A stretch of 42,769 bases of DNA from Cryobacterium sp. MLB-32 (GTDB lineage Bacteria > Actinomycetota > Actinomycetes > Actinomycetales > Microbacteriaceae), in the NCBI RefSeq assembly GCF_000738085.1, contig NZ_JPRS01000021.1, positions 1 to 42,769 of the forward strand, in the 5' to 3' direction. This document shows positions 13,623-21,883 of the stretch, piece after piece; positions within the stretch are counted from its first letter, which is position 1; every line of letters begins with the position of its first letter. Both the position numbers and the translations under genes were made by a program. The notes below the pieces were generated by a model. It saw only the letters and a program-made list of their open reading frames with translations, did not search any database and had not been told where the DNA came from.

Positions 13623-15308
13623 ATGAGTACCCACGACCTGGACCTGTCTGCTCCTCCGGTTCTGCCCTCGCGCGGCCTGCGCATCATTCCGCTCGGCGGA
13701 CTGGGCGAGATCGGTCGCAACATGACCGTCTTCGAGCACAAGGGCAAGCTGCTCATCATTGACTGCGGTGTTCTCTTCCCGGAAGACAACCAGCCCGGCA
13801 TCAACGTGATCCTGCCTGACTTCTCCATCCTGCGCGATCGCCTGCAGGACATCGAAGCCATCGTGCTCACCCACGGCCACGAAGACCACATCGGCGCGGT
13901 GCCCTACCTCCTCAAGGAGCGCGGCGACATCCCCGTGATCGGCGCCAAGCTCACCCTCGCCTTCCTCGCGGCCAAGCTGCAGGAGCACCGCCTCAGCCAG
14001 AACTTCGTCGAGGTCAAGGAGGGCGAACGTCGCACAGTCGGCGTCTTCGACCTTGAATTCATCGCGGTGAACCACTCCATCCCCGACGGCCTTGCCATCG
14101 CATTGCGGACCGAAGCCGGCCTGCTGCTGCACACCGGTGACTTCAAGATGGACCAGTTCCCCCTCGACAAGCGCCTCACCGACCTCGGTGCCTTCGCGCG
14201 CCTGGCCGAAGAGGGCGTCGACCTGTTCCTCACCGACTCGACCAACGCCGAGGTTCCCGGATTCACCACCGCCGAGAAGGACATCGGACCCGCGATCGAC
14301 ACCGTGTTCCGCACCTCCCCGCGCCGCATCATCGTGTCGAGCTTCGCGAGCCACGTGCACCGCATCCAGCAGGTCATCGACGCCGCGGTCAAGCACAACC
14401 GCAAGGTGGCCTTCGTCGGCCGTTCCATGGTTCGCAACATGGGAATCGCAACCGAGCTGGGCTACCTCAAGGTGCCCAAGAACCTGATCGTGGACATGAA
14501 GGCCCTCGAGCGCATGAAGGACGACAAGGTCGTCCTCATCTGCACCGGCTCACAGGGAGAGCCCATGGCCGCCCTGTCGCGCATGGCCAACCGTGAGCAC
14601 ATCATCAAGATCGGCGAGGGCGACACCGTTCTGCTCGCGAGCTCGCTGATCCCCGGAAACGAAAACTCGATCTACCGGGTCATCAACGGCCTGACCCGCT
14701 GGGGCGCCAATGTCGTGCACAAGGGCAACGCCAAGGTGCACGTCTCCGGCCACGCGAGCGCCGGTGAGCTCGCGTACTGCTACAACATCGTCAAGCCCAC
14801 CAACGTCATGCCCGTGCACGGCGAGTGGCGCCACCTCAAGGCAAACGCCGAGTTGGCCGTGCAGACCGGTGTTGAAGAAGACCGCGTTCTCATCGTCGAG
14901 GACGGCGTTGTCGTCGACCTCATCGACGGTCGCGCGTCGATCACCGGCCGCGTTCAGGCCGACTACGTGTTCGTCGACGGCATGACCGTCGGTGGCGCAT
15001 CCGAAGCAGCCATGGAAGACCGTCGCCGCCTTGCCGAAGACGGCACGATCACCATCCTCGGCATTCTGAACGCGAAGACCGGCCTGCTCTCCGAGCCGGT
15101 GGAGTTCCTCGCCCGTGGTTTCGTGCACGACGACGAGTGGGTCCGCGGAGCCACCAAGGTCATCGACGAAGCCATGAAGGTCGCCAACCGCGTGAAGACC
15201 GTCAACGGCGCAGAGCTCGAAGACCTCTTCACCTCGTCCGTGAGCCGTTGGATGCAGCGCAAGTACCGCCGCAGCCCGCTGATCACCTCGGTGGTCGTCG
15301 ACGCCTAA
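13623..15308 (+). CDS. rnj: Ribonuclease J
   Basis: A 561-residue metallo-beta-lactamase/beta-CASP nuclease that matures and degrades RNA with 5' exonuclease and endonuclease activity. The zinc site is visible as His84, His86, Asp88 and His89 in LTHGHEDHIG. Other family blocks are GGLGEIGRNMTVFE, LLLHTGDFKMDQFPLD, DSTNAEVPGFTTAE, the beta-CASP segment IIVSSFASHVHRIQQVI, GSQGEPMAALSRMA and PVHGEWRHLKANAELA. The length is normal. In many actinobacteria dapA lies directly upstream. Here that place is taken by the small GYV protein gene, and dapB is 6 kb further on. Transcription ends in a perfect bidirectional hairpin. Confidence 0.96.
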   Translation: MSTHDLDLSAPPVLPSRGLRIIPLGGLGEIGRNMTVFEHKGKLLIIDCGVLFPEDNQPGINVILPDFSILRDRLQDIEAIVLTHGHEDHIGAVPYLLKERGDIPVIGAKLTLAFLAAKLQEHRLSQNFVEVKEGERRTVGVFDLEFIAVNHSIPDGLAIALRTEAGLLLHTGDFKMDQFPLDKRLTDLGAFARLAEEGVDLFLTDSTNAEVPGFTTAEKDIGPAIDTVFRTSPRRIIVSSFASHVHRIQQVIDAAVKHNRKVAFVGRSMVRNMGIATELGYLKVPKNLIVDMKALERMKDDKVVLICTGSQGEPMAALSRMANREHIIKIGEGDTVLLASSLIPGNENSIYRVINGLTRWGANVVHKGNAKVHVSGHASAGELAYCYNIVKPTNVMPVHGEWRHLKANAELAVQTGVEEDRVLIVEDGVVVDLIDGRASITGRVQADYVFVDGMTVGGASEAAMEDRRRLAEDGTITILGILNAKTGLLSEPVEFLARGFVHDDEWVRGATKVIDEAMKVANRVKTVNGAELEDLFTSSVSRWMQRKYRRSPLITSVVVDA

Positions 15309-15316
15309 GCGCCACA

Positions 15317-15362
15317 CACAACAAAGCCGGCCGACCCCTCGGGGTCGGCCGGCTTTGTTGTG
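15317..15362. terminator. Perfect bidirectional terminator between rnj and prfC
   Basis: A 22-bp stem without mismatch (left arm cacaacaaagccggccgacc plus cc, right arm its complement) closes on a two-to-four-base tip and is flanked by A-rich and T-rich ends (caaag and ctttg). It lies eight bases after the RNase J stop and serves the convergent prfC gene as well. Confidence 0.92.
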
Positions 15363-15526
15363 CCCGGTTGCATTCGACCGGATGCCGCCTCTGCGGCGGA
15401 TACAGGAACTTCCGTCCCCTCGATGCCGGCGCCCGCACTGTTCCGGCGGCGACGACATCCGGTCGTGGCTGGTTTCATGAAGTCGCCACGAGGGCAGGGC
15501 GGTGGGGGCGAGTCGGGGCGCGGCGG

Positions 15527-17140
15527 CTAGCGAAAGTCGTCGACCGTGGCGTTCGCGATGTCCACGAGCACGAGGGCGGGGTTCTCCTTCTGAATGGCCT
15601 GCAGACGCCACGGCGTGCTGAAGAGCGCAAGCAGTGTGTCGTCGGAGCGAGTGAACACCTCGACCTGGCGCATCGGGGCCAGCAGCAAGGCGCTCGCCTT
15701 GTCCGTGCGGCGGGCCACCTGATAGGGCAGCGCCTCCATGCGGATATCGGCGTGGAAGTCGTGAATCATGCGGTCCTCCACGACCTCGAACTGCATCGGA
15801 CCCACGGCGCCGAGCACGGGCGCCTGCTCTCCGCGCACCTCGGAGCGCATCACCTGGATCACGCCTTCGTGGTCGAGCTGCTCAATCCCACGACGGAACT
15901 GCTTGTGCTTGCTGCTGTCCACCGGGCGAATGGCGCGAAAGTGCTCCGGGGAGAACAGGGGGAGCGGCGGATATTCCACCGGCTCGTGCTCAAAGATCGA
16001 GTCGCCCACACGCAGCGCCGAGGCATTGACGAGCCCCACGATGTCGCCGGGCCACGCCTGGTCGATGACGGTGCGCTCACGGCCGAACAGCTGTTGGGCG
16101 TACTTCGTTGCAAAGGGGCGACCCGTGGCGGCATGCGTCACGATCATGCCCCGACGAAATTCTCCGGAACACACCCGAACGTACGCCACGTGGTCGCGGT
16201 GCGCCGTATTCATACCGGACTGTACCTTGAACACGAAACCGGAGAAAGCGGATGTCACGGGGCGGGGCACACCGGTGATGTCCGGTCGCGCCTCGGCCGG
16301 GGGAGCGAACTCCACGAGCGTGTCGAGCAATTGCTGCACGCCGAAGTTCGCGACGGCGGCGCAAAACAGCACCGGTGTCGTGTCGCCGGCCAGGAACAGC
16401 TCGGAATCGTGGTTTTGGCCTTCGGAGTCCAGCAGTTCGGACTCGTCCGTCGCGTTGGTCCAGGCGGCGCCTTCCTCGTCCGCGGCATCCGCAGCGCTCA
16501 CCCGAGTGGAGACGGCGGCGGTCGCGCTGCCGGGAGTGCGGGTGAAGCGCAGAAAATCACCCGAGCGACGGTCCATCACACCGCGCAGGTCGCCGGCTTC
16601 GCCGACCGGCCAGTTCAGCGGCGTGGGCAGCAGGCCGGTGCGGTTCTGGATCTCGTCCATGAGCGCCAGAGCGGATGCACCGGGCCGGTCCCACTTGTTG
16701 ATCACGGTGATCACGGGCAGGCCGCGTTGCTTGCACACCGCGAAAAGCTTCATGGTCTGCGGCTCAAGGCCCTTGTTCGCGTCAACGAGCATCACGGCGG
16801 CATCGACGGCGGAGAGCACCCGGAAGGTGTCCTCGGAGAAGTCGGCGTGTCCGGGGGTGTCCACGAGGTTGATCACGGCGTCGTCGTACTCGAACTGGAT
16901 GGCGGCACTGGTCACGGAGATGCCTCGGGCCTTTTCCATCTCCATCCAGTCGGAGACGGTGCCGCCGCGGCCGGCTTTTCCGTGCACGGCTCCAGCGTGC
17001 GTGATCGCGCGCGCGTGCAGCAGCAGGGCCTCCGTCAGGGTGGACTTACCCGCGTCGGGGTGGGAAATCACCGCGAAGGTACGTCGACGACGTGCCTCGA
17101 CGGGCACGTTGATGTTGGTCACTTCAGCGAGTTGAGTCAT
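15527..17140 (-). CDS. prfC: Peptide chain release factor 3 (translational GTPase)
   Basis: A 537-residue GTPase that recycles class I release factors from the ribosome. The G motifs are ISHPDAGKST (residues 26-34), the switch block SDWMEMEKARGISVTS characteristic of RF3, VDTPGHADFSEDT and NKWD. The rest follows RF3 order, with VGPMQFEVVEDRM near the end. An acidic, Ala-rich stretch around residues 225-260 (AADAADEEGAAWTNATDESE) is longer than usual and looks like a surface insertion. The start at 17140 (MTQLAEV) has ggaaag upstream. The frame opens eleven codons earlier but without a ribosome site. It is convergent with rnj and shares its terminator. Confidence 0.94.
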   Translation of the reverse strand: MTQLAEVTNINVPVEARRRRTFAVISHPDAGKSTLTEALLLHARAITHAGAVHGKAGRGGTVSDWMEMEKARGISVTSAAIQFEYDDAVINLVDTPGHADFSEDTFRVLSAVDAAVMLVDANKGLEPQTMKLFAVCKQRGLPVITVINKWDRPGASALALMDEIQNRTGLLPTPLNWPVGEAGDLRGVMDRRSGDFLRFTRTPGSATAAVSTRVSAADAADEEGAAWTNATDESELLDSEGQNHDSELFLAGDTTPVLFCAAVANFGVQQLLDTLVEFAPPAEARPDITGVPRPVTSAFSGFVFKVQSGMNTAHRDHVAYVRVCSGEFRRGMIVTHAATGRPFATKYAQQLFGRERTVIDQAWPGDIVGLVNASALRVGDSIFEHEPVEYPPLPLFSPEHFRAIRPVDSSKHKQFRRGIEQLDHEGVIQVMRSEVRGEQAPVLGAVGPMQFEVVEDRMIHDFHADIRMEALPYQVARRTDKASALLLAPMRQVEVFTRSDDTLLALFSTPWRLQAIQKENPALVLVDIANATVDDFR

Positions 17141-17387
17141 GAATGCTTTCCGGCGAATGATTCGGCAGGCCAAAAGTGGGCCCTACATCGGCTTCCGCAC
17201 GAATTCGCTCTCCCCCCTACCCTAACTTGCGCCCGTGGGAGTCGGCCCCGAAACGACTCTTCCGCTCGTGGCCGTGCGGGGCGGGCCAGAATGCCTTTTT
17301 GTGACTTTTTTTCGCACAACGTGTCGCGTCGCCATGGCGAAACCGGGGGATCGCATTAGTGTCACTGCCAAGAGTGAGGAGACAGGG

Positions 17388-18458
17388 ATGTCCCGATTGG
17401 CTGTTTTGCGACCAGCACACCCCACAGGGGCCCACGCCATCGTGCCGGGAGACAGTGGGACCCCGTCGCCGCCGAACTCGCCGCCTCACCCCCAGCTCCC
17501 GTTCATCGGGCCTGTTCTCGAGACCGATGTGGGCGGTGTCCCGAGCCGGCGGCTCATCGCCGATACGACCCTGTCGGTGCATGCGCTCGCCCTCGGGTGC
17601 AGCGCGTTCGGTTGGTCGGTCGACGGCGAGATGAGCAGGCAGATCCTTGACGCGCATCGCGACCTGGGCGGAAACTTCCTGGACACCGCCGACAGCTATT
17701 CGGCGGGCCGCAGCGAAATCATGATCGGCTCATGGTTGCGCACCCGGGGCGACCGCGACAAGACGGTCATCGCCACCAAGATCGGCCGAAACCTCGATAA
17801 TCCAGGCCTGAGCCCCCGCAACATCATCGGGGCCGTGGATGCCTCGCTCGAGCGTCTCGGAACCGACTACATCGATCTGCTCTACTTTCACTTCGACGAT
17901 GTGCGGGTTCCCCTCGAAGAGAGCCTCGGCGTCATGAGCACGCTGATCGCGAGCGGCAAGGTGCGTTACCTCGGGGCGTCAAACTTCTCGGCGGACCGCC
18001 TATTTGAAGCGAGAGTTCTGGCCGCCAACGGACTGCCCCGCTTCGTGGCTTTGGAGACGCACTACAACCTGCTGCACCGGGAGGCATTCGAGTCGACGCT
18101 CGCTCTCGTGACCCAGGCACAGGGAGTGGCCGTCATGCCGTATTTTCCGCTGGCCCATGGTTTCTTGGCCGGCCGATATCGCACCAAAACGGATGTGGCA
18201 GACAACACCCGGGGCCGCCGCGCCGCCGCCTACGTCAATCGCCGGTGCCTGCGTGTACTCGCCGTGGTGGATCGCATCGCCGCGGAGCACGACGTGCCAG
18301 CGGCAACGATAGCGCTCGCGTGGCTCCTCGCCCGACTCAGCGTGACCGCGCCCGTCGCCGGTGCAAGCCATCCGGATCAGGTTGAGGCGCTCGTCGCGGC
18401 CCCGGGCATCCGGCTGGGCCGCAGCGACCTGATCGAACTCGACCGAGCCTCGTCCTGA
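17388..18458 (+). CDS. Aldo/keto reductase
   Basis: A 356-residue NAD(P)H-dependent oxidoreductase with a TIM barrel. The catalytic tetrad is visible: Asp99 and Tyr104 in FLDTADSYSAGRSE, Lys131 in VIATKIGRN and His168 in LLYFHFDD. The N-terminal 55 residues are proline-rich and unlike the family, so the true start could be further in, but the ATG at 17388 has gaggag seven bases upstream. The frame continues open to 17235, without a ribosome site. The subgroup resembles YajO/YghZ-like general aldehyde and ketone reductases. The substrate is unknown. It stands alone between prfC and a TetR gene, and the 3' side carries 15-bp repeats (18469-18506). Confidence 0.87.
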   Translation: MSRLAVLRPAHPTGAHAIVPGDSGTPSPPNSPPHPQLPFIGPVLETDVGGVPSRRLIADTTLSVHALALGCSAFGWSVDGEMSRQILDAHRDLGGNFLDTADSYSAGRSEIMIGSWLRTRGDRDKTVIATKIGRNLDNPGLSPRNIIGAVDASLERLGTDYIDLLYFHFDDVRVPLEESLGVMSTLIASGKVRYLGASNFSADRLFEARVLAANGLPRFVALETHYNLLHREAFESTLALVTQAQGVAVMPYFPLAHGFLAGRYRTKTDVADNTRGRRAAAYVNRRCLRVLAVVDRIAAEHDVPAATIALAWLLARLSVTAPVAGASHPDQVEALVAAPGIRLGRSDLIELDRASS

Positions 18459-18468
18459 CCGGAGTGAC

Positions 18469-18506
18469 GCCGGCATCGTGAGTGCCGGCACCGTGAGTGC
18501 CGGCAC
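18469..18506. repeat. 15-bp tandem repeat, 2.5 copies
   Basis: gccggcatcgtgagt (18469-18483), gccggcaccgtgagt (18484-18498) and gccggcac (18499-18506) lie in the short gap between the convergent reductase and TetR genes. The gccggc core is self-complementary, so adjacent copies can pair. It could act as a weak terminator. It is unrelated to the larger repeat family of this window. Confidence 0.7.
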
Positions 18507-18520
18507 GGACGGTCTCGGGG

Positions 18521-19111
18521 TCAGCCAGCCGTCTCGTCGAGCACGCGCTGGACAGCGCGCAGCAGCGCCGTGTGCGCACCGATGGGGTCACCAAGATTGG
18601 CACCGGCGAACGCTCCGTCGCGGGCGAGGAAGAAGTCGTCGGCCGCGTCACCTGGACGCGCGTGGCCCATGCCGCGGAACAGATCTTCCAGAGCGGCGCC
18701 GTACCACTCGCGGTGGGTGGTGACCGCTTGGCGAACCGGGTGGCTCGGGTCGGCGAATTGCGCGGCGGCGTTGATGAATGGGCAGCCGTGAAAGCCTTGG
18801 CGGGTGACCTGGGTGGAGATCTCGGCAACGATGCCGCGGAGCCGCTGTTCAGGCGTGTCGTAGCGCTTGTCGATGGACGCCAGAAAGTCGCGAGCAATGC
18901 GGTCCCGGCCCTCCAGATACACCACGATGAGGGCGTCCTTGGAGCGGTAGTACTTGTAAAACGTCGCCTTGGTCACCTTGGACTCGCTGATGATGCGGTC
19001 GACGCCGACCGTGTGCACTCCCTCGGCGTAGAACAGCCGGTCTGCCGTGGCGAGGATTCGCACCTTCGCGTGGGTCGCGGGTCGTGCCACCGTGTCGGTC
19101 AGTTGAACCAT
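18521..19111 (-). CDS. TetR-family regulator
   Basis: A 196-residue repressor. The DNA-binding domain is at residues 12-65 (KVRILATADRLFYAEGVHTV, VTKATFYKYYRSKDAL). The ligand domain contains GFHGCPFINAAAQFADPSHP, a segment typical of a common TetR subgroup whose members often control oxidoreductases or efflux. The ATG at 19111 is preceded by aaaggag, seven to eight bases away. The frame is open for 82 more codons, but that extension has no family match and overlaps the operator. A perfect palindrome at 19209-19224 lies in the upstream region. The target is either itself or a nearby gene. The reductase next door is convergent and the M16 peptidase is divergent, so neither is certain. Confidence 0.9.
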   Translation of the reverse strand: MVQLTDTVARPATHAKVRILATADRLFYAEGVHTVGVDRIISESKVTKATFYKYYRSKDALIVVYLEGRDRIARDFLASIDKRYDTPEQRLRGIVAEISTQVTRQGFHGCPFINAAAQFADPSHPVRQAVTTHREWYGAALEDLFRGMGHARPGDAADDFFLARDGAFAGANLGDPIGAHTALLRAVQRVLDETAG

Positions 19112-19208
19112 CCGGTCAACTCCTTTGTCCTGTCGGGCCAGATATGAGGTTGTGGTCGGGTGACTGGGGTAGACCCCACACCGCGTGTCCAGACTGTAGC
19201 ACAGACTA

Positions 19209-19224
19209 GACAGACTTGTCTGTC
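19209..19224. promoter_or_regulatory. Operator-like palindrome upstream of the second TetR gene
   Basis: The arms gacagac and gtctgtc are exact reverse complements around tt, inside the longer stretch tagacagacttgtctgtc. It sits 98 bp upstream of the TetR start and 88 bp upstream of the M16 peptidase start. The motif resembles known TetR-family sites with agac/gtct halves. Binding by the neighbouring TetR protein is inferred. Confidence 0.7.
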
Positions 19225-19311
19225 GGCATTCGGGGGTCGGCGAGAGTCTTTCCGCTCGGTGCCGTGGCGGCGGGCAGGGCGGGCCGGTGCCTGACGTAAG
19301 CTGGATCAGAT

Positions 19312-20661
19312 ATGAACGGTGCTGTTGAATTTCCTCTGGACGTGCCCGAACTCTCATTTCTGGCGGCCGGTGACGCGCTGGTTCGGCGCACCGTACTTCC
19401 CAGCGGTGTGCGAATCCTCAGCGAGCGGGTGCCGGGCAGTCGCAGCCTGACCATCGGTTACTGGGTAGCCGTGGGCTCGCGCGACGAGCTGCCGGGACAT
19501 TTCGGTTCGACGCACTTTCTCGAGCACCTGCTTTTCAAGGGCACGCCCTCGCGCACGGCCTTCGACATCGCCATTTCGTTCGATGAGGTCGGTGGTGAGC
19601 ACAACGCGATGACGGCGAAGGAATACACCTGTTACTACGCCAAGGTGCAAGACAGAGACCTGTCGATGGCTGTCGAGGTCCTCACCGACATGATGACATC
19701 GTCGGTCCTCGACCCCGCCGAGTTTGAGACAGAGCGCGGGGTCATCCTTGAGGAACTCGCGATGGCCGACGACGATCCGTCCGACGTCGCCAACGAACGC
19801 TTTTTCGAAGCGGTGCTCGGCGAGCATCCGCTCGGCCGCCCCATCGGTGGGAGCCCCGACACGATTCGTTCCGCCACTCGATCCGCCGTCCATGAGCACT
19901 ACCAGGCGAATTATCGGGCACAGGACCTGGTGGTGTCGGTCGCCGGTGCCGTCGACCACGACACGCTCGTGTCTGACGTGGTCAGCGCCCTCGAACGCGC
20001 GGGCTGGGACCTGAGCATTCCCGCGACCCCGGTCAGCCGCCGTTCGGGCGCCCCGGCACGCATCACTCAGGGCAAGCCCATCACGATCGTGCACCGCCCT
20101 CTCGAGCAGGCCAACCTGCTTATCGGTATGCCCGGGCTGCTGGCGACGGATGACCGCCGTGTCACGATGAGCGTGTTGAACTCCATCTTCGGGGGTGGAA
20201 TGTCGTCGCGGCTTTTTCAGGAGGTGCGCGAGAAGCGCGGCCTGGCCTATTCGGTCTATTCCTTCGCCCCCGGGTATTCCGATGCCGGCCTGTTCGGCAT
20301 GTACGCGGGTTGTTCCCCGGCTAAAGCCAGCGAGGTAGCCTCCCTTATGCTGAGCGAACTCCACCGGCTGGCGGATCACGGCGTCACCGACGATGAGATG
20401 CGCCGCGCGGCCGGTCAGCTGTCCGGGGCATCCGCTCTCGCACTGGAAGACTCCGATACCCGCATGTCACGTCTGGGGCGTTCCGAGATCACGATCGGAG
20501 AATTCGCCGACCTCGACGAGGCACTGCGTCGCCTCGCGCTCGTCACCGCTGAGGACGTGCGGCAGCTGGCCCTCGAGCTGGTCAGTGGCCCCGTGTCGAT
20601 CGTCGCGGTCGGTGCACTGGACGACGACGCGTTCGACGGCATCCTCCCCGCCCACACCTGA
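19312..20661 (+). CDS. M16-family zinc metallopeptidase (pitrilysin/processing-peptidase type)
   Basis: A 449-residue peptidase of the size of a single mitochondrial-processing-peptidase subunit. The inverted zinc motif HxxEH is present (His68, Glu71, His72 in STHFLEHLLFKGT). The third ligand is Glu148 in ETERGVILEEL, so it is an active type. The C-terminal half has FGGGMSSRLFQEVREKRGLA. In actinobacteria this gene usually follows pnp. Here a TetR gene is upstream instead, while dapB follows downstream as expected. The ribosome site of the ATG at 19312 is weak (ggatcagat). Confidence 0.92.
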   Translation: MNGAVEFPLDVPELSFLAAGDALVRRTVLPSGVRILSERVPGSRSLTIGYWVAVGSRDELPGHFGSTHFLEHLLFKGTPSRTAFDIAISFDEVGGEHNAMTAKEYTCYYAKVQDRDLSMAVEVLTDMMTSSVLDPAEFETERGVILEELAMADDDPSDVANERFFEAVLGEHPLGRPIGGSPDTIRSATRSAVHEHYQANYRAQDLVVSVAGAVDHDTLVSDVVSALERAGWDLSIPATPVSRRSGAPARITQGKPITIVHRPLEQANLLIGMPGLLATDDRRVTMSVLNSIFGGGMSSRLFQEVREKRGLAYSVYSFAPGYSDAGLFGMYAGCSPAKASEVASLMLSELHRLADHGVTDDEMRRAAGQLSGASALALEDSDTRMSRLGRSEITIGEFADLDEALRRLALVTAEDVRQLALELVSGPVSIVAVGALDDDAFDGILPAHT

Positions 20662-20728
20662 TTCTTTTCGTTTCTTCCCGTCATCCGCCCGCTTCACGGC
20701 AGGCCGCACAAAACCGAAAGGGCCAACG

Positions 20729-21331
20729 ATGCCCCAGTATCTTTACCTGGTTCGCCACGGCGAGCAGATGGATGCCGAGCACGGCCTGCAGGACGGCCCA
20801 CTGTCCCCCCGCGGCAAGCGACAGGCGCAGCTGATCGCGGAACGTCTGGGCGGAGTGCCGTTCACGAGTGCCTGGCATTCTCCCCTGCAGCGGGCGGAAG
20901 AAACCGCCACCATCATCGCCGAACGGCTGCCCGCGCTCGTGTCGGAACCCTCACCGCTCCTGATGGATTGCATTCCCTCCGGGCGCGCGACGGAAACCCC
21001 CTCGGCCTACGACCCGTTTTTTGGATCGGTCACGGACGAAGACATCGACGCCGGCCGCGCCCAGATGGAAGACGCCGTCGCGGAGTTCCTGCAGCCACGC
21101 CGCCGGCAGCGACACGACCTGCTCATCACGCACAACTTCGTGATTGCCTGGTTTGTGCGTGAGGTGTTGGGCGCTCCCGACTGGCGCTGGGTCGGAATCA
21201 ACCAGGCTCACTGCGGGCTCACCGTGCTGCAGCAGAAACCGGGGCGACCCTGGACGCTGGTGACCCACAACGACCTCGGCCATCTGCCCGTGGAATTGCG
21301 CACGGGCTTGCCGGAGCCGTTGTTGTTCTAG
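20729..21331 (+). CDS. Histidine-phosphatase-family protein
   Basis: A 200-residue member of the phosphoglycerate-mutase-like superfamily. The phosphohistidine motif is LVRHGEQ at residues 6-12, and the second catalytic histidine is in LLITHNFVIAWFV. The arginine of SPLQRAEETA is also in place, so it should be an active phosphatase rather than a relic. Whether it acts on a sugar phosphate, a nucleotide or a protein cannot be told. The ATG at 20729 has gaaaggg upstream. It lies 67 bp after the M16 peptidase gene and may be co-transcribed with it. Its 3' end is 13 bp from the convergent acetyltransferase gene. Confidence 0.88.
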   Translation: MPQYLYLVRHGEQMDAEHGLQDGPLSPRGKRQAQLIAERLGGVPFTSAWHSPLQRAEETATIIAERLPALVSEPSPLLMDCIPSGRATETPSAYDPFFGSVTDEDIDAGRAQMEDAVAEFLQPRRRQRHDLLITHNFVIAWFVREVLGAPDWRWVGINQAHCGLTVLQQKPGRPWTLVTHNDLGHLPVELRTGLPEPLLF

Positions 21332-21344
21332 CATCAGCGCCGAG

Positions 21345-21821
21345 TCAGTCGAGCTCCTTGCCGTACCAGTTGGTGGCGTTGGGGTTGTCGTTGTAGGCGG
21401 CGATGCTCTCGTAACCCGAACTGAGGTACAGGCCGGCGGCGGCGGCCAGGCTCGCATTCGTGTCGAGCACGAGGTCCTCCGCACCGAAGAGCCGGGCACG
21501 CCGCTCAAGCTCGGCGAGCAGCAGACGGCCCCAGCCTCTCCCGCGCGCCCGCGGCTGCACCCACACATGCTTGACCTCGTAGCGCACGCGGTCGGCGGGG
21601 GAGTCCGCAATGCGGCGGACGCCGCCGCACCCCACCGGATCCGCGGCGTCACCGAGCAGAAGGAACACACCGAGCGGCGGCACGAACTGCTCCGGCGCCG
21701 GAAAGCTGGGCCGATAGACGCCCTGGGCAGCGGGAAAAGACAACGCGCGGTCGCCGAAGTATTCGGTGAGCAGCGCGGCGGCTCGGGGATCCGCGACGGA
21801 AACGTCCGTGAAGTGTGGCAT
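21345..21821 (-). CDS. GNAT-family N-acetyltransferase
   Basis: A 158-residue acetyl-CoA-dependent acetyltransferase of common size. The acetyl-CoA loop is recognisable as VWVQPRARGRGWGRLLLAEL (the R/Q-x-x-G-x-G/A pattern), with the following strand (LVLDTNASLAAAAGLYLSSG) and the tail YESIAAYNDNPNATNWYGKEL. These C-terminal features occur in small-molecule GNATs. The substrate is unknown. It is transcribed away from dapB with 62 bp between the two starts. Confidence 0.87.
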   Translation of the reverse strand: MPHFTDVSVADPRAAALLTEYFGDRALSFPAAQGVYRPSFPAPEQFVPPLGVFLLLGDAADPVGCGGVRRIADSPADRVRYEVKHVWVQPRARGRGWGRLLLAELERRARLFGAEDLVLDTNASLAAAAGLYLSSGYESIAAYNDNPNATNWYGKELD

Positions 21822-21883
21822 GACCCAAGGCTACGACGCGTGCGCCCGCCTCTCACCACGGTGGGGCTTGGTAGATTGGCAGT

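Noticed and set aside
15137-17359. 740-codon forward open frame over prfC
   Set aside because: It is antisense to a clearly recognised release factor 3 gene and crosses a strong terminator.
17235-17387. N-terminal extension of the aldo/keto reductase
   Set aside because: The frame is open, but it has no ribosome site and no family match, while the ATG at 17388 has both a site and suitable spacing.
19112-19357. 82-residue N-terminal extension of the second TetR protein
   Set aside because: It would cover the operator palindrome and part of the M16 gene start and has no homology. The start at 19111 has a strong ribosome site.
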